This document shows, in pieces, positions 8,168 through 17,876 of a DNA stretch of 64,000 nucleotides (its first letter is position 1; each line of letters starts with the position of its first letter). The notes under the pieces are model-generated. The model saw only the letters and a list, made by a program, of their open reading frames with translations, searched no databases and had not been told where the DNA came from. The DNA comes from JAXGPL01 sp040766985 (GTDB lineage: Bacteria > Bacillota > Sulfobacillia > JAUYEG01). Made by a program: the position numbers and the translations under genes. The DNA lies in the NCBI GenBank assembly GCA_040766985.1, contig JAXGPL010000002.1:124001-188000 (forward strand), in the 5' to 3' direction.

Positions 8168-9414
8168 GCCGTGCCCCGCAAGGCCCACGCAGCGTGGTCG
8201 TTCTCGGTTCGACGGGGAGTATCGGCCGCCAGGCTCTTGACGTCGTCCGCGCCAATCCTGCGCTGTTCCGGGTCACCGGCCTCGCCGCCGCCAGCCAGGC
8301 CGACGAACTCGCGGCCCAGGCCGACGAATTCCGTCCGGCGTACTGCGGGCTGACGAACGGCCGGGCCTGCTTGCCGCACGGCACTCTGGCGTACTATGGG
8401 CCGGAGGCGCCCTTGCGGGTTGTAGAAGCCGCGGCCGCCGACGTGGTGGTCAACGCCATCTCCGGCCTGGCCGGCCTTGCCCCTGCGTTTGCGGCCCTCA
8501 AAGGCTCCGGTGTGCTGGCGATGGCCAGCAAGGAGCCCGTGGTGGTTGCGGGACACCTGCTCAAGCAGGCTGCTGAGAAGGGAGCGGGCCGGCTCATCCC
8601 CGTCGACAGCGAGACAACGGCCGTCGCCCAGTGCCTCGCCGCCGTGCCGCGGGAACAGGTGGTCCGCGTGTACATATCCGCCTCGGGCGGCCCCTTTCTG
8701 CGGCGGGACCCGAATGAGCTCGAATCCGTCTCACCTTCCGAAGCGGTCAGGCACCCGCGCTGGGCGATGGGGCCGAAGATCTCGGTCGATTCCGCGACGT
8801 TGTTCAACAAGGGCCTTGAGGTTATCGAGGTATCGCGGCTGTTCGACCTGCCGCAGAGGAGCGTGACGATCCTGGTTCACCCGCAATCGGTTGCGCACGC
8901 TATGGCTGAGCTCAAAGACGGTTCGATCATCGCGCAGCTTGGGCCGACCGATATGCGCGTACCCATATCCCAGGCGATGTTCTGGCCGCAACGTGCGCCG
9001 ACGGCGCCTGCCAGGCTGGAGCTGGAGGGCCTTGAGCTAGGCTTCCGCAAACCGGACTTTGCCAGGTGGCCGTGCCTGCGGGCGGCGCTGTGCGCCGGGG
9101 CCGAAGGACACACCGCGCCCGCCGCTGTGAGCGCGGCCGATGAAGAACTGGTCAGGATGTATTTGGCCGGCGACGTTACCTTCGGAGACATCGGTCGCGG
9201 GCTCTGGGCGGTCATCAAGGCGCACCGCTGGGAGTATGGACACGGCGACAACGGCACGGATGCGGGGAACCCATCCGGCAGGGATGCCACGTTAGCGGAG
9301 ATAGCCGGGGTGGACCGTTGGGCGCGGGCTTTTTCTCGGGAGTGGGCACGGCGTTCCGCCGCGTCGGAACGCGGGCGACACCCCGACCAAGTTGGGGAGG
9401 ATTACATCGAATGA
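8164..9414 (+). CDS. dxr: 1-deoxy-D-xylulose 5-phosphate reductoisomerase
   Basis: DXR converts DXP to MEP with NADPH, the first committed step of the MEP isoprenoid pathway. The 416-residue product has the nucleotide-binding GSTGSIGRQALDVV, the substrate loop SASGGPF, the metal/substrate segment SVDSATLFNKGLEVIE, and LVHPQSVAHAM. Two usually conserved spots differ: the NKES motif reads SKEP, and the PVDSEH motif reads PVDSET, so the His is replaced. The other key His, Asp and Glu positions are present. GTG 8164 overlaps the cdsA stop. The gene ends in an ATGA overlap with rseP. Confidence 0.94.
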   Translation: MSRAPQGPRSVVVLGSTGSIGRQALDVVRANPALFRVTGLAAASQADELAAQADEFRPAYCGLTNGRACLPHGTLAYYGPEAPLRVVEAAAADVVVNAISGLAGLAPAFAALKGSGVLAMASKEPVVVAGHLLKQAAEKGAGRLIPVDSETTAVAQCLAAVPREQVVRVYISASGGPFLRRDPNELESVSPSEAVRHPRWAMGPKISVDSATLFNKGLEVIEVSRLFDLPQRSVTILVHPQSVAHAMAELKDGSIIAQLGPTDMRVPISQAMFWPQRAPTAPARLELEGLELGFRKPDFARWPCLRAALCAGAEGHTAPAAVSAADEELVRMYLAGDVTFGDIGRGLWAVIKAHRWEYGHGDNGTDAGNPSGRDATLAEIAGVDRWARAFSREWARRSAASERGRHPDQVGEDYIE

Positions 9415-10466
9415 CCATTCTGGTCCCGATACTCGTACTCGGACTGCTCGTCTTCTTTCACGAGTTGGGCCACTTCCTGGTCGCCAAGCGGGCCGGGGTC
9501 CACATTCACGAACTGGCCTTTGGAATGGGCCCGCGTGTCCTGGGCGTGCGGCGCGGCGAGACGCTCTACAGCCTGAGGGCGCTGCCATTCGGGGGATTCG
9601 TGCGCATGGCATCGGTCGCCGACCCTGAGAACCAAGAGGACGCCCCGGTCGATCCGCAGCGGACCTTTGAGAGCCGCCCGCTTTGGAGACGCATCGGCGT
9701 CATCTCCGCCGGCCCGGCCATGAACTTCGTACTTGCGGTCGTCCTGTTGTTCGGGGTCTTCGGCATCATCGGAGTCGACCAGCCGGTGCCCGAATCGACC
9801 GTCATCGGCGCTGTCGTCGTCGGCAGCCCCGCTGCAGAGGCAGGCCTCCTGCCCGGCGACAGGATCGTCTCGGTCGACGGGAGCAGCGTTGATGACTGGC
9901 AATCGCTTGTGGCCGTCCTGCAGACATCCCTCGGCCGGACCATCGAGGTCTCGTTCGAGCGGGACGGCGTCGTCTCGCAGGTCAGCGTCACGCCCGCCCC
10001 GCATCCGCAGGATGCCACGATGGGCTATCTCGGCATCGCCAGCAGCACAGTCCGTCGCCATCTGCCCCTCGGCGCCGCATTTGTCGCAGCGGTCACGGAA
10101 ACGGGTCGCATGCTCGGGATGTGGATATCGGCGATCGCGAACCTGTTCCGCGGCCAGGGCACTCCCGATGTCACCGGGCCGATCGGCATCATCCAGATGC
10201 TCGGCGAAGCGTCCCGATTCGGCTTGGCGAGCCTGTTCTACCTGGCTGCGGTCATATCCGCCAACTTCGGGCTGATCAATCTCCTGCCGGTCCCGGCGCT
10301 GGATGGGAGCAGGCTGATTTTCTTCGGCATCGAGGCCGTACGGGGCAGGCCGGTACCCCCCGAACAGGAGGGGCGAGTTCACATGATCGGCTACGGCCTG
10401 CTGATGGCGCTGTTGGTCCTGCTGACTTACCGCGACCTGGCCAGGCTCGGCGGAGGCGGTCCTTGA
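9411..10466 (+). CDS. rseP: Site-2 zinc metalloprotease RseP/RasP
   Basis: This intramembrane protease of the M50 family cleaves transmembrane segments such as anti-sigma factors and signal peptides. The 351-residue product has the HELGH zinc motif in the first membrane segment (residues about 18-22), FGGFVRMA, RPLWRRIGVISAGPAMN, one PDZ domain (about residues 120-200, including GLLPGDRIVSVDG), and the third zinc ligand in LPVPALDGSRL. ATG 9411 overlaps the dxr stop (ATGA) and is preceded by GGGGAGG. The TTG of ispG overlaps its stop, so dxr-rseP-ispG-proS reads as one coupled operon. Confidence 0.95.
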   Translation: MTILVPILVLGLLVFFHELGHFLVAKRAGVHIHELAFGMGPRVLGVRRGETLYSLRALPFGGFVRMASVADPENQEDAPVDPQRTFESRPLWRRIGVISAGPAMNFVLAVVLLFGVFGIIGVDQPVPESTVIGAVVVGSPAAEAGLLPGDRIVSVDGSSVDDWQSLVAVLQTSLGRTIEVSFERDGVVSQVSVTPAPHPQDATMGYLGIASSTVRRHLPLGAAFVAAVTETGRMLGMWISAIANLFRGQGTPDVTGPIGIIQMLGEASRFGLASLFYLAAVISANFGLINLLPVPALDGSRLIFFGIEAVRGRPVPPEQEGRVHMIGYGLLMALLVLLTYRDLARLGGGGP

Positions 10467-11584
10467 TCGCCGGGCGCCACCTGAGCCCCATCGCCGGGCG
10501 CCGCCCGACCCGCGCGGTCAGGGTAGGGGGCGTGACGATCGGCGGCGGGAGCCCGGTTTCCGTGCAAAGCATGGTCAAGCGGGACCCGTACGATGGCGGT
10601 GCCGTCCTGGCGCAGGTCGAGGAGTTGGCAGCGGCCGGATGCGAGGTCTGCCGGCTCGCGGTCCCTGACCGCAGGGCGGCGGACGTGTTCGCCTGGGTTG
10701 CGCGCCGGACGGACTTGCCGCTGGTCGCGGACGTCCACTTCGACTACCGGTTGGCATTGGCCGCCATCGATGCCGGTGCCGGCAAGCTGCGGATCAACCC
10801 CGGGAACCTCGGCGGCCCCGAAGCCCTCCGGGCCGTGGCCGGCGCGGCTACCGCTGCCGGGATCCCCATCCGCGTCGGAGTCAACCTCGGCTCGCTCGAG
10901 GCCGATCTGGCAAGGCGACTTGGTTATACCGGCGCGGCGATGGCCGAAAGCGCTATCCGCCAGGTGCGATTGCTTGAGGACCTCGGGTTCGAGGGGATCG
11001 TGATCTCGGCCAAGGCGCCGGATGTCGCCCGCACCATCGAAGCGTACCGCCTGATCTCCGGACGCACTTCCTGGCCGCTTCACCTCGGCGTGACCGAGGC
11101 GGGTCCGGGCACGCCAGGGCTGGTCAAGAGCGCGGTCGGCATCGGTGTCCTGCTGGCTGAAGGAATCGGCGACACGGTGCGGGTATCGCTCAGCGAGGAC
11201 GCCGTGGAGGAAGTCGCGGCGGGGTATGCGATCTTGGCAAGCCTGAGCCTGCGGGCGGCCGGGCCGGAGCTAGTTTCGTGTCCGACCTGCGGCAGGTGTC
11301 AGTTCGATGTGATCGGCGTGGCGCACGAGGTGAACGAGCGTCTCAAGGACATCCGGCGGCCGCTGACCGTCGCAGTGATGGGTTGCGCGGTCAACGGCCC
11401 CGGCGAAGCCAGGCGAGCCGACGTCGGCGTCGCAGGCGCGGCAGGCGGCCAGGCGGTGCTGTTTGTTCGCGGCGAGGTCCAGCGCAGCTTCCCGGCTGAA
11501 CAAGCGGTGGATGAGCTATTCCGGGAGATCGAAGGGCTTCTCGGCGGGGAGCCCGGCGACGGTAGCGAGGGGAGATCGGGATGA
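10463..11584 (+). CDS. ispG: 4-hydroxy-3-methylbut-2-enyl diphosphate synthase (GcpE/IspG)
   Basis: IspG is a [4Fe-4S] enzyme that converts MEcPP to HMBPP near the end of the MEP pathway. From TTG 10463 the product is 373 residues. It shows VGGVTIGGGSPVSVQSM, PLVADVHFDYRLAL, KLRINPGNLG, LHLGVTEAG and SAVGIGVLLAEGIGDTVRVS. The cluster cysteines are in SCPTCGRC and MGCAVNGPGEA. The TTG start overlaps the rseP stop (TTGA), and the family N-terminus RPTRAVRVGGV fits this start. The stop overlaps the proS ATG. Clustering with dxr puts two MEP enzymes in one operon. Confidence 0.94.
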   Translation: MIAGRHLSPIAGRRPTRAVRVGGVTIGGGSPVSVQSMVKRDPYDGGAVLAQVEELAAAGCEVCRLAVPDRRAADVFAWVARRTDLPLVADVHFDYRLALAAIDAGAGKLRINPGNLGGPEALRAVAGAATAAGIPIRVGVNLGSLEADLARRLGYTGAAMAESAIRQVRLLEDLGFEGIVISAKAPDVARTIEAYRLISGRTSWPLHLGVTEAGPGTPGLVKSAVGIGVLLAEGIGDTVRVSLSEDAVEEVAAGYAILASLSLRAAGPELVSCPTCGRCQFDVIGVAHEVNERLKDIRRPLTVAVMGCAVNGPGEARRADVGVAGAAGGQAVLFVRGEVQRSFPAEQAVDELFREIEGLLGGEPGDGSEGRSG

Positions 11585-13053
11585 GCCAGAACAAGCCAGA
11601 ACGGGGTCAGGACCGGGGATTCGTCAGTCAAATCGCGGATAAGGCGGAGAACTTCCCGCAGTGGTACACGGATGTGATTTTGAAAACCGAGATGGTGGAC
11701 TACGCGCCCGTCCGCGGGTGCATGGTCATCCGACCGTACGGCTACGCGATATGGGAGACGATGCAGTCGCTCCTGGACCGCCGGTTCAAGGAAACCGGGC
11801 ACGTCAACGCGTACTTCCCGCTGTTCATCCCGGAGAGCTTTCTCCGGCGCGAGAGCGAGCACTTCGAGGGCTTTGACCCCGAGGTCGCCTGGGTGACGCA
11901 CGGTGGAGGCGAGCAACTCACCGAACGGCTCGCGGTCCGGCCGACGTCGGAGACCGTCATCTGCACGATGTACGCCAAGTGGATTCAGTCCTACCGGGAC
12001 CTGCCCGTGCTCATCAACCAGTGGTCGAACGTGGTTCGCTGGGAGCGCTCGACCCGGCCGTTCCTCAGGACCATGGAGTTCCTCTGGCAGGAGGGCCATA
12101 CGGCGCACCGTACGGAGGAGGAAGCCGAGGCCGAGACCCTCCGTATTCTTGGTGTGTATAAGGATTTCGTGGAAACCGAGATGGCCATCCCCGTGATCGC
12201 AGGGCGCAAAAGCGAGACCGAGAAGTTCGCCGGCGCGCTCCGGACGTACGCCATCGAGGCCCTGATGACCGACGGCCAGGCGCTTCAGGCCGGTACTTCC
12301 CACAACCTCGGGCAGCATTTCGCCAACGTCTTCGACATCAAGTTCCTTGACGATGACGGCCAGCTCAAGCTGGTATGGCAGACCTCCTGGGGCGTCTCGA
12401 CCCGGTTGATCGGGGCTTTGGTGATGGTCCACGGTGACGAACGCGGCCTTCGCATTCCACCGCGCATCGCGCCGGTCCAGGCGGTCATCGTGCCCATCCT
12501 CCCCAAGGCGTCACGCGACGCAGTTCTTGCCGAGGCCAGGTCATTGCGCGACGAACTGGCGGGACGCTTCCGGGTGCAGCTTGACGACCGGGAAGACCAG
12601 AGCCCCGGCTGGAAGTTCAACGCCTGGGAATTGCGCGGAGTGCCGCTACGAATCGAGATCGGGCCGCGCGATGTCGCAGCCGGGCAGGTCACATTCGTCC
12701 GCCGCGACGACGGCGAAAAGACGGCGGTAGCTCGTGCGGGTGTTGCGGATGCGGTTGAGAGGACCCTTGCGGAGGTCCAAACCACTATGTTCGACCAGGC
12801 CCTGGCGTACCGCGAGTCTCACACCTGCGACATTGAGACGCTGGCGGACCTGGAGCGGATGCTTGCCGCGGGCGGCGGCTTCGGGCGGGCCGGATGGTGT
12901 GGCGATGCCGGGTGCGAAGCCCGCATCAAGGCCGAGACCGGCGCGACGATCCGGGTGCTGGCGGACGACGGCGGCACCTCGTCCGAAAACCGGAAGTGCC
13001 TCGGGTGCGGCACACCGGCAAAACACTTGGCGTATTTCGCGAGGGCGTACTAG
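11581..13053 (+). CDS. proS: Prolyl-tRNA synthetase, short archaeal/eukaryote-like type
   Basis: This class II synthetase charges tRNA-Pro. The 490-residue product belongs to the shorter type found in archaea, eukaryotes and some bacteria. It begins with an NFPQWYTDVI motif, has RPTSE (motif 2 region), no inserted editing domain between motifs 2 and 3, and ends with a C-terminal zinc-like domain with Cys pairs WCGDAGC and KCLGCG and a terminal Tyr (FARAY). Other motifs are GYAIWETMQ, FLRTMEFLWQEGHTAH and GTSHNLGQHFA. In Bacillus this locus (dxr-rasP-proS-polC) holds the long bacterial type and is followed by polC, which is absent here. ATG 11581 overlaps the ispG stop. Confidence 0.94.
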   Translation: MSQNKPERGQDRGFVSQIADKAENFPQWYTDVILKTEMVDYAPVRGCMVIRPYGYAIWETMQSLLDRRFKETGHVNAYFPLFIPESFLRRESEHFEGFDPEVAWVTHGGGEQLTERLAVRPTSETVICTMYAKWIQSYRDLPVLINQWSNVVRWERSTRPFLRTMEFLWQEGHTAHRTEEEAEAETLRILGVYKDFVETEMAIPVIAGRKSETEKFAGALRTYAIEALMTDGQALQAGTSHNLGQHFANVFDIKFLDDDGQLKLVWQTSWGVSTRLIGALVMVHGDERGLRIPPRIAPVQAVIVPILPKASRDAVLAEARSLRDELAGRFRVQLDDREDQSPGWKFNAWELRGVPLRIEIGPRDVAAGQVTFVRRDDGEKTAVARAGVADAVERTLAEVQTTMFDQALAYRESHTCDIETLADLERMLAAGGGFGRAGWCGDAGCEARIKAETGATIRVLADDGGTSSENRKCLGCGTPAKHLAYFARAY

Positions 13054-13166
13054 CCCGGCGATCAGGCCCGTCCGCTGCGCGCCGAGGCGCGGCTGAGAGG
13101 CAGGGCGGGGCTTGGCGGCGGCGAGCCGGAGCGGGGCAGCGTGCGGCGGCCGGCTCGTGCTTTGCC

Positions 13167-13195
13167 TTGTCACGCTGCGGTTGGGATGGTATACT
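13167..13195 (+). promoter_or_regulatory. Strong sigma-A-type promoter for the rimP-nusA-infB operon
   Basis: TTGTCA (13167-13172) and TATACT (13190-13195) have an ideal 17-base spacer. TG precedes the -10 by one base, an extended -10. Each hexamer has five of six consensus matches, making this the best promoter seen in the window. It precedes the hairpin leader and rimP by about 120 bases. Confidence 0.75.
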
Positions 13196-13220
13196 AACCC
13201 GGTGAAAGACTGGATGCGCG

Positions 13221-13243
13221 AGAGTGGGTTTCCGACCCACTCT
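13221..13243 (+). promoter_or_regulatory. Leader hairpin upstream of rimP, candidate attenuator
   Basis: AGAGTGGGT (13221-13229) and ACCCACTCT (13235-13243) form a perfect 9-bp stem with a 5-base loop, starting about 20 bases after the likely transcription start. It is followed by TT only, so it is not a full intrinsic terminator. It may be an RNA-stability element or an attenuator controlled by a product of the operon; NusA is one candidate. Confidence 0.55.
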
Positions 13244-13314
13244 TTGCACATTTTCAGCGTCCGCCTGACGGCCCGACCGGCCACAGAGCGGGCGCTTTGG
13301 CGGAGGCGGACGAT

Positions 13315-13821
13315 ATGCGGCGGGATCAGCTCGAGGCGCTTGCCGCGGCTCTGGCCCAGGAGATCTGCGCCGGCCGTGGGCTGATTTGGGTTGATACCAC
13401 TTACCGCAAGAGCAACGGCGTGTGGCGCGTTCTCGTCCGGATCGACCGGCCGGAGGGTGTCTCCATCGACGATTGCGCCGAGGTGTCAAAGGCCCTCGGC
13501 GCAAAGCTCGATGAGCTCGACCCGATCGAGCACCAGTACACGCTGGAGGTTTCCTCGGCGGGGCTCTCGGACCCGCTCAAGACGGAGCGCGATTTCGAGC
13601 GCTTTGTCGGCAGGATGATCGAGGTGGAGATGCCTCTATTCGGCGGGTCGGCCAGGGCGCGCGGCAAGTCCTCGCAGACGATCGTGGGGCGCCTTGAGGA
13701 ATTCAGTCCCACGGCCCTTACGGTCAGAACCGGAGACGGGCAGATGAAGATCGAGCGGAGCCAGATCCGGCGGGCGCGGCCCGCCGTTGATTTCGAGGGT
13801 ACGGGGGCAAAAGGGCGATGA
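13315..13821 (+). CDS. rimP: Ribosome maturation factor RimP
   Basis: RimP assists 30S assembly. From ATG 13315 the product is 168 residues, with the N-terminal alpha/beta domain (WRVLVRIDRPEGVSIDDCAEVSKAL), the signature YTLEVSSAGLSDPLKTERDF and a C-terminal SH3-like domain (IVGRLEEF through IERSQIRRARP). An in-frame TTG at 13297 is possible, but GCGGAGG at 13299-13305 is spaced correctly for ATG 13315. It overlaps nusA by four bases (ATGA). Confidence 0.93.
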   Translation: MRRDQLEALAAALAQEICAGRGLIWVDTTYRKSNGVWRVLVRIDRPEGVSIDDCAEVSKALGAKLDELDPIEHQYTLEVSSAGLSDPLKTERDFERFVGRMIEVEMPLFGGSARARGKSSQTIVGRLEEFSPTALTVRTGDGQMKIERSQIRRARPAVDFEGTGAKGR

Positions 13822-14866
13822 ATCGCGAGTTCATCACGGCTCTGGGCCAAATAGAGCGTGAGCGGGGCATTTCCAAAGAGGTGCTGATTCAGACCATTGA
13901 GGCTGCCCTGATATCCGCGTACCGTCGGAACACCGGGTCGTCGCAGAATATCACGGTCAACATCGACCGTGAGACCGGCGAGGTCAAGGTGTGGGAGCGC
14001 CTCGCCGTGGTCGACGAAGTGGTAGACACGCACGCGGAGATCGAGCGCGAACGCGCGGAGCAGCTTGTCGGCGGTCCAGTCGAGGACTACATCGAGGTCG
14101 AGGTCACGCCGGGCGACTTCGGGCGCATTGCGGCCCAGACCGCCAAGCAGGTTGTGGTCCAGCGCATCCGCGAGGCGGAGCGCGGCGTCATTTACGAGGA
14201 GTTCAGCAACCGCGAGGGCGACATCGTCACAGGGATCGTTCAGCGCCTCGAGGGCCGTACCGCTCTCGTCGACCTTGGCAAAGCCGAAGCGGTGCTCCGC
14301 CTCCCGAGCAGATGCACCATGAGCGCCTGCGGATGGGCGACCGGATCAAGACCTATGTCGTGGAGGTCAAGCGCACGACCAAGGGGCCGCAGATCATGGT
14401 CTCGCGGACTCACCCCGGCCTGCTCAAAAGGCTGCTTGAGCTTGAGGTCCCCGAGATTCACGACGGGATCGTCGAGATCCGCGGCCTGGCGCGGGAGCCC
14501 GGGTCCAGGGCTAAAGTCGCGGTCTACTCGCGTGACCTTAATGTCGACCCCGTCGGCGCCTGCGTCGGTCAAAAGGGAGCGCGCATCCAGGCGATCGTCA
14601 ACGAGCTCAAGGGAGAAAAGATCGACATCGTCCGCTGGGATGCCGATCCTGCGGTCTTCGTGGGCAACGCTTTGAGCCCGGCGAGGGTCCTTCGGGTCGA
14701 CGTCGACGAGGAGAACCGGGTGGCCCGTGTCGTGGTCCCCGACTACCAGTTGTCGCTGGCAATCGGCAAGGAAGGCCAGAACGCACGCCTGGCGGCCAAG
14801 CTGACCGGGTGGAAGGTTGACATCCGAAGCGAGAGCCAGGCCAGGGCCGAGGGGCCCGCGAGGTAG
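13818..14866 (+). CDS. nusA: Transcription termination/antitermination factor NusA (single frameshift)
   Basis: NusA binds RNA polymerase and modulates pausing, termination and antitermination. The first frame covers the N-terminal polymerase-binding domain (MNREFITALGQIERERGISK onward) and the S1 domain up to LGKAEAVL. The second frame continues PPEQMHHERLRMGDRIKTYV, then KH1 (DPVGACVGQKGARIQAIVNE) and KH2 (PDYQLSLAIGKEGQNARLAA) to the stop at 14866. One base missing in the C-rich stretch near 14296-14300 rejoins them, giving about 349 residues. There are no C-terminal acidic repeats, as usual in Gram-positives. The gene is essential, so a sequence error is likely. Confidence 0.93.
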
Positions 14867-14870
14867 AGGC

Positions 14871-15164
14871 ATGGCCAAGGTTCGCAAGGTACCCATGCGG
14901 CAATGCACCGGGTGCCTGACGGTCAGGCCCAAGAAGGAACTCGTCCGGGTGGTGCGTACCCCCGAGGGCGAGGTTGTGCTAGATTTTACGGGTAAGCGAT
15001 CGGGGCGGGGCGCTTACATCTGCCCGGATGTGAACTGCCTGGCCGAAGCCCACAAGCGCGGCCGGCTGAGCAAGTCACTCGAAGTCCCGATCGACCAGGA
15101 GACTTGGGAGCAGCTCGAACAGGCCTGTATTGACAGACAGGCCGGCGGGCAGGCAAAGAGGTGA
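14871..15164 (+). CDS. rnpM: RNase P modulator RnpM (YlxR, DUF448)
   Basis: This is a small 97-residue RNA-binding protein of the YlxR family, characterised in Bacillus as a modulator of RNase P. Signatures are the N-terminal RKVPMRQCTGCLTVRPKKEL and the later GRGAYICPDVNCL. ATG 14871 begins four bases after the nusA stop. The L7Ae-like ylxQ gene that usually follows in Firmicutes is absent, and infB follows directly. Confidence 0.92.
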   Translation: MAKVRKVPMRQCTGCLTVRPKKELVRVVRTPEGEVVLDFTGKRSGRGAYICPDVNCLAEAHKRGRLSKSLEVPIDQETWEQLEQACIDRQAGGQAKR

Positions 15165-15168
15165 TTCG

Positions 15169-17863
15169 ATGGCCCGGATGCGGGTTCACGAACTGGCAAA
15201 ACTTCTCGGCGTGGAATCGTCCAAGGTACTGGAGATCCTCGCCGGGTTAGGTTTGGATGCCGCCAACCACATGGTGATGGTCGACGATCAGGCGGCAAGC
15301 GCGGTTCGCTCCGCGCTCACGCGTGAAGCATTGCTCAAACAACGTCAGGCCATGCAGGCCAGGCAAACCGGCGGCAGGCCCGGGCAGCCGCAGGCGAAGG
15401 TCGTCCGGAGAGCCCGCACGGTGGAGCCGGCAGTCCCGGTTCAAAAGGCACGGGTCATCCGCCCCGCCGAGGGACTCACCTGCCGTGCGGCGGGCAGAGG
15501 CTCCCGCACAGCCTCTGGAGACCCCTAAAGCTCGCGCGGTCCCCGCAGCGGAGGCTGCTCAGGCGGCGCATGCTGCGGCCGGCGGGGCAACCCCCGAGGC
15601 AGTGCAATCCGGGGCCATTCCCGGTGTCCCGGTTGCGCCGGAGGCTGGCACAAAATCCCCGGCTGCCGGTGTAGCCGGTCAGGCCGCGCCGGAGGCGCAG
15701 GCAACAGGCGAGGCAGCGAGCGCCCGGCCCGAGCCGGGAGCCGCGCGCGCCCGTCCGACAACGCCTCAGGCCAGGACGGAAGGGCGCTCTGACGGCACCG
15801 CCAGGCCCGCCCGCAAACCGGTCCGGGCTGCGACAGGCCGTCCGGCACCCGGGACACCCGGCGCAGCCGGTGAAGAAGATGCAGGCGACGAGCAGGGGCG
15901 CCAGGCAACTGCACGCAGCGCCGCTGCACGGCCACGCGGCACGGGACCGGTGGCAGCCCCCGCCAGGCGCAGGCCGGGCGGCGGTGGCGCACGGCCAGGC
16001 GCAAGGCCGTGGACCGGCGGGGGGCGTTCGCGTTCGGGTGGCGGGACGGGTCGCACACGGCGCGGCCGCAGCCAGCGGCACTCAGCCGAATCGCGGCGGC
16101 CGGTGCGCAAGACCAACGTGACGATAGAAGGGCCGATCACCGTCAAGCAGTTGGCCGCAGACATCGGGGCGCCGATGGCCGAAGCCGTCAAGACGCTGAT
16201 GGGCATGGGCATTATGGCCAACGTCAACCAGACGTTGGATGTGGATATCGCGCGCAAGCTTGCCGCTGAACTAGGTGCACAGGTGGAGGTTCCGGGGGCG
16301 GCAGGGGATGAGGACGCGTCGAGGCCCGCGATTAAGGAGAAGGCGGGCAAGTTCCTGCTTGATCGCCCGCCGGTGATCACTGTGATGGGGCACGTCGACC
16401 ACGGCAAGACGACTCTTCTCGACACCATCCGCCGGACCAACGTCGTCGCCCAGGAAGCCGGCGGCATCACTCAGCACATCGGTGCGTCGGTGGTTTCCTG
16501 GAACGACAAGAAGCTGGTCTTCATCGATACCCCGGGCCACGAGGCCTTCACGGCGATGCGGGCCCGCGGGGCAAAGGTGACTGACGTCGTCATCCTGGTC
16601 GTGGCCGCGGACGATGGTGTCAAGCCGCAGACCGTCGAAGCCATCAACCATATCCGGGCCGCCAAGGTTCCCATGATTGTGGCGGTTAACAAGATCGACC
16701 GGCCCGGCGCCGATGCCGAGCGCGTCAAGCGGCAGCTGACCGAGCAGGGCGTCGTTCCGGAGGATTGGGGTGGCGACACGGTTTTCGTGGAGGTTTCCGC
16801 CCTCCAGGGCACCGGAGTAGACAATCTGCTCGAGATGATCGTTCTGGTCAGCGAGATGCAGGAACTCAAGGCCAATCCGCTTCGGCCGGCCAAGGGCACG
16901 GTCATCGAGGCCAAGCTCGACCGGTCGCGTGGCCCTGTTGCGACCGTCCTCATTCAGACGGGCACTCTCCGGGTCGGCGACACTGTCGTCGCCGGCGCCG
17001 CATTCGGCCGCGTCCGGGCGCTCTACGACTACCGTGGCGAGCGCCTTGAGCAGGCGGGCCCGTCGCAACCCGTGGAGATTCTCGGCCTGGCGGACGTTCC
17101 GCAGGCGGGCGAGCAGTTCGAGGCGGTCGAGGATGACAAGGTCGCGCGTGAGATGGTCGCCAAGGTCAGCGGCGACCGCAGGGCGGAGCAGACCGCAAGG
17201 ACGTTGCTGAGCCTGGAGGATCTCTACCAGAACATCCAGTCGGGCGCTGTCAAGGACCTCAATGTTGTTGTCAAGTCCGACGTCCACGGATCGCTCGAGG
17301 CGTTACAGGGTTCGCTTTCAGGCCTCGAACTGCCGGAAGTCCGCCTCCACGTCCTGCACGGGGGGGTCGGGCCCATTTCGGAGTCCGACGTCATGCTTGC
17401 GGCGAGCAGCAATGCAATCGTCATCGGCTTCAATGTGCGGCCCGATGCCAACGCGCGCAAGGTCGCCCAGCAAGAGCAGGTCGACATCAGGTCCTACCAG
17501 ATAATTTACGAGATCCTGGACGACATCACTGCTGCCGCGAAGGGTATGCTGCAGCCCAAGATGCAGAAGGTACTTATCGGAAAGGCCCAGGTCAGAGCGA
17601 TGTTCAGCGTCCCGCGTGTGGGCATGGTCGCAGGGTGCTATGTGCAGGACGGGCGGATCGCGCGCAACGCCGAGGTCCGTGTCCTGCGTGACGGCGCGCT
17701 GCTGCATGAGGGAAGGATCAGCTCGCTCAAGCGGTTTAAGGATGACGTCCGCGAGGTGCAGTCTGGGTTCGAGTGCGGTATCGGTGTGGAGGGCTTCGAG
17801 AGTTTCCAAGAAGGTGACATAATCGAAGCCTACTTGACAGAACGAGTGGAACGCGCTTCCTGA
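15169..17863 (+). CDS. infB: Translation initiation factor IF-2 (single frameshift)
   Basis: IF-2 is the GTPase that places initiator tRNA on the 30S subunit and drives subunit joining. ATG 15169 follows AAAGAGGTGA (15156-15165). The N-terminal helix MARMRVHELAKLLGVESSKV is in one frame, and everything from about nt 15490 is in another. A one-base gap near 15478-15482 explains this. A long Ala/Pro/Arg-rich linker precedes a second IF2_N domain (VKQLAADIGAPMAEAVKTLM), then the G domain with G1 GHVDHGKTT, G3 DTPGHEAF and G4 NKID, and domains II-IV up to 17863. Total length is about 898 residues. Confidence 0.94.
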
Positions 17864-17876
17864 CGGGTGGCAGCCG

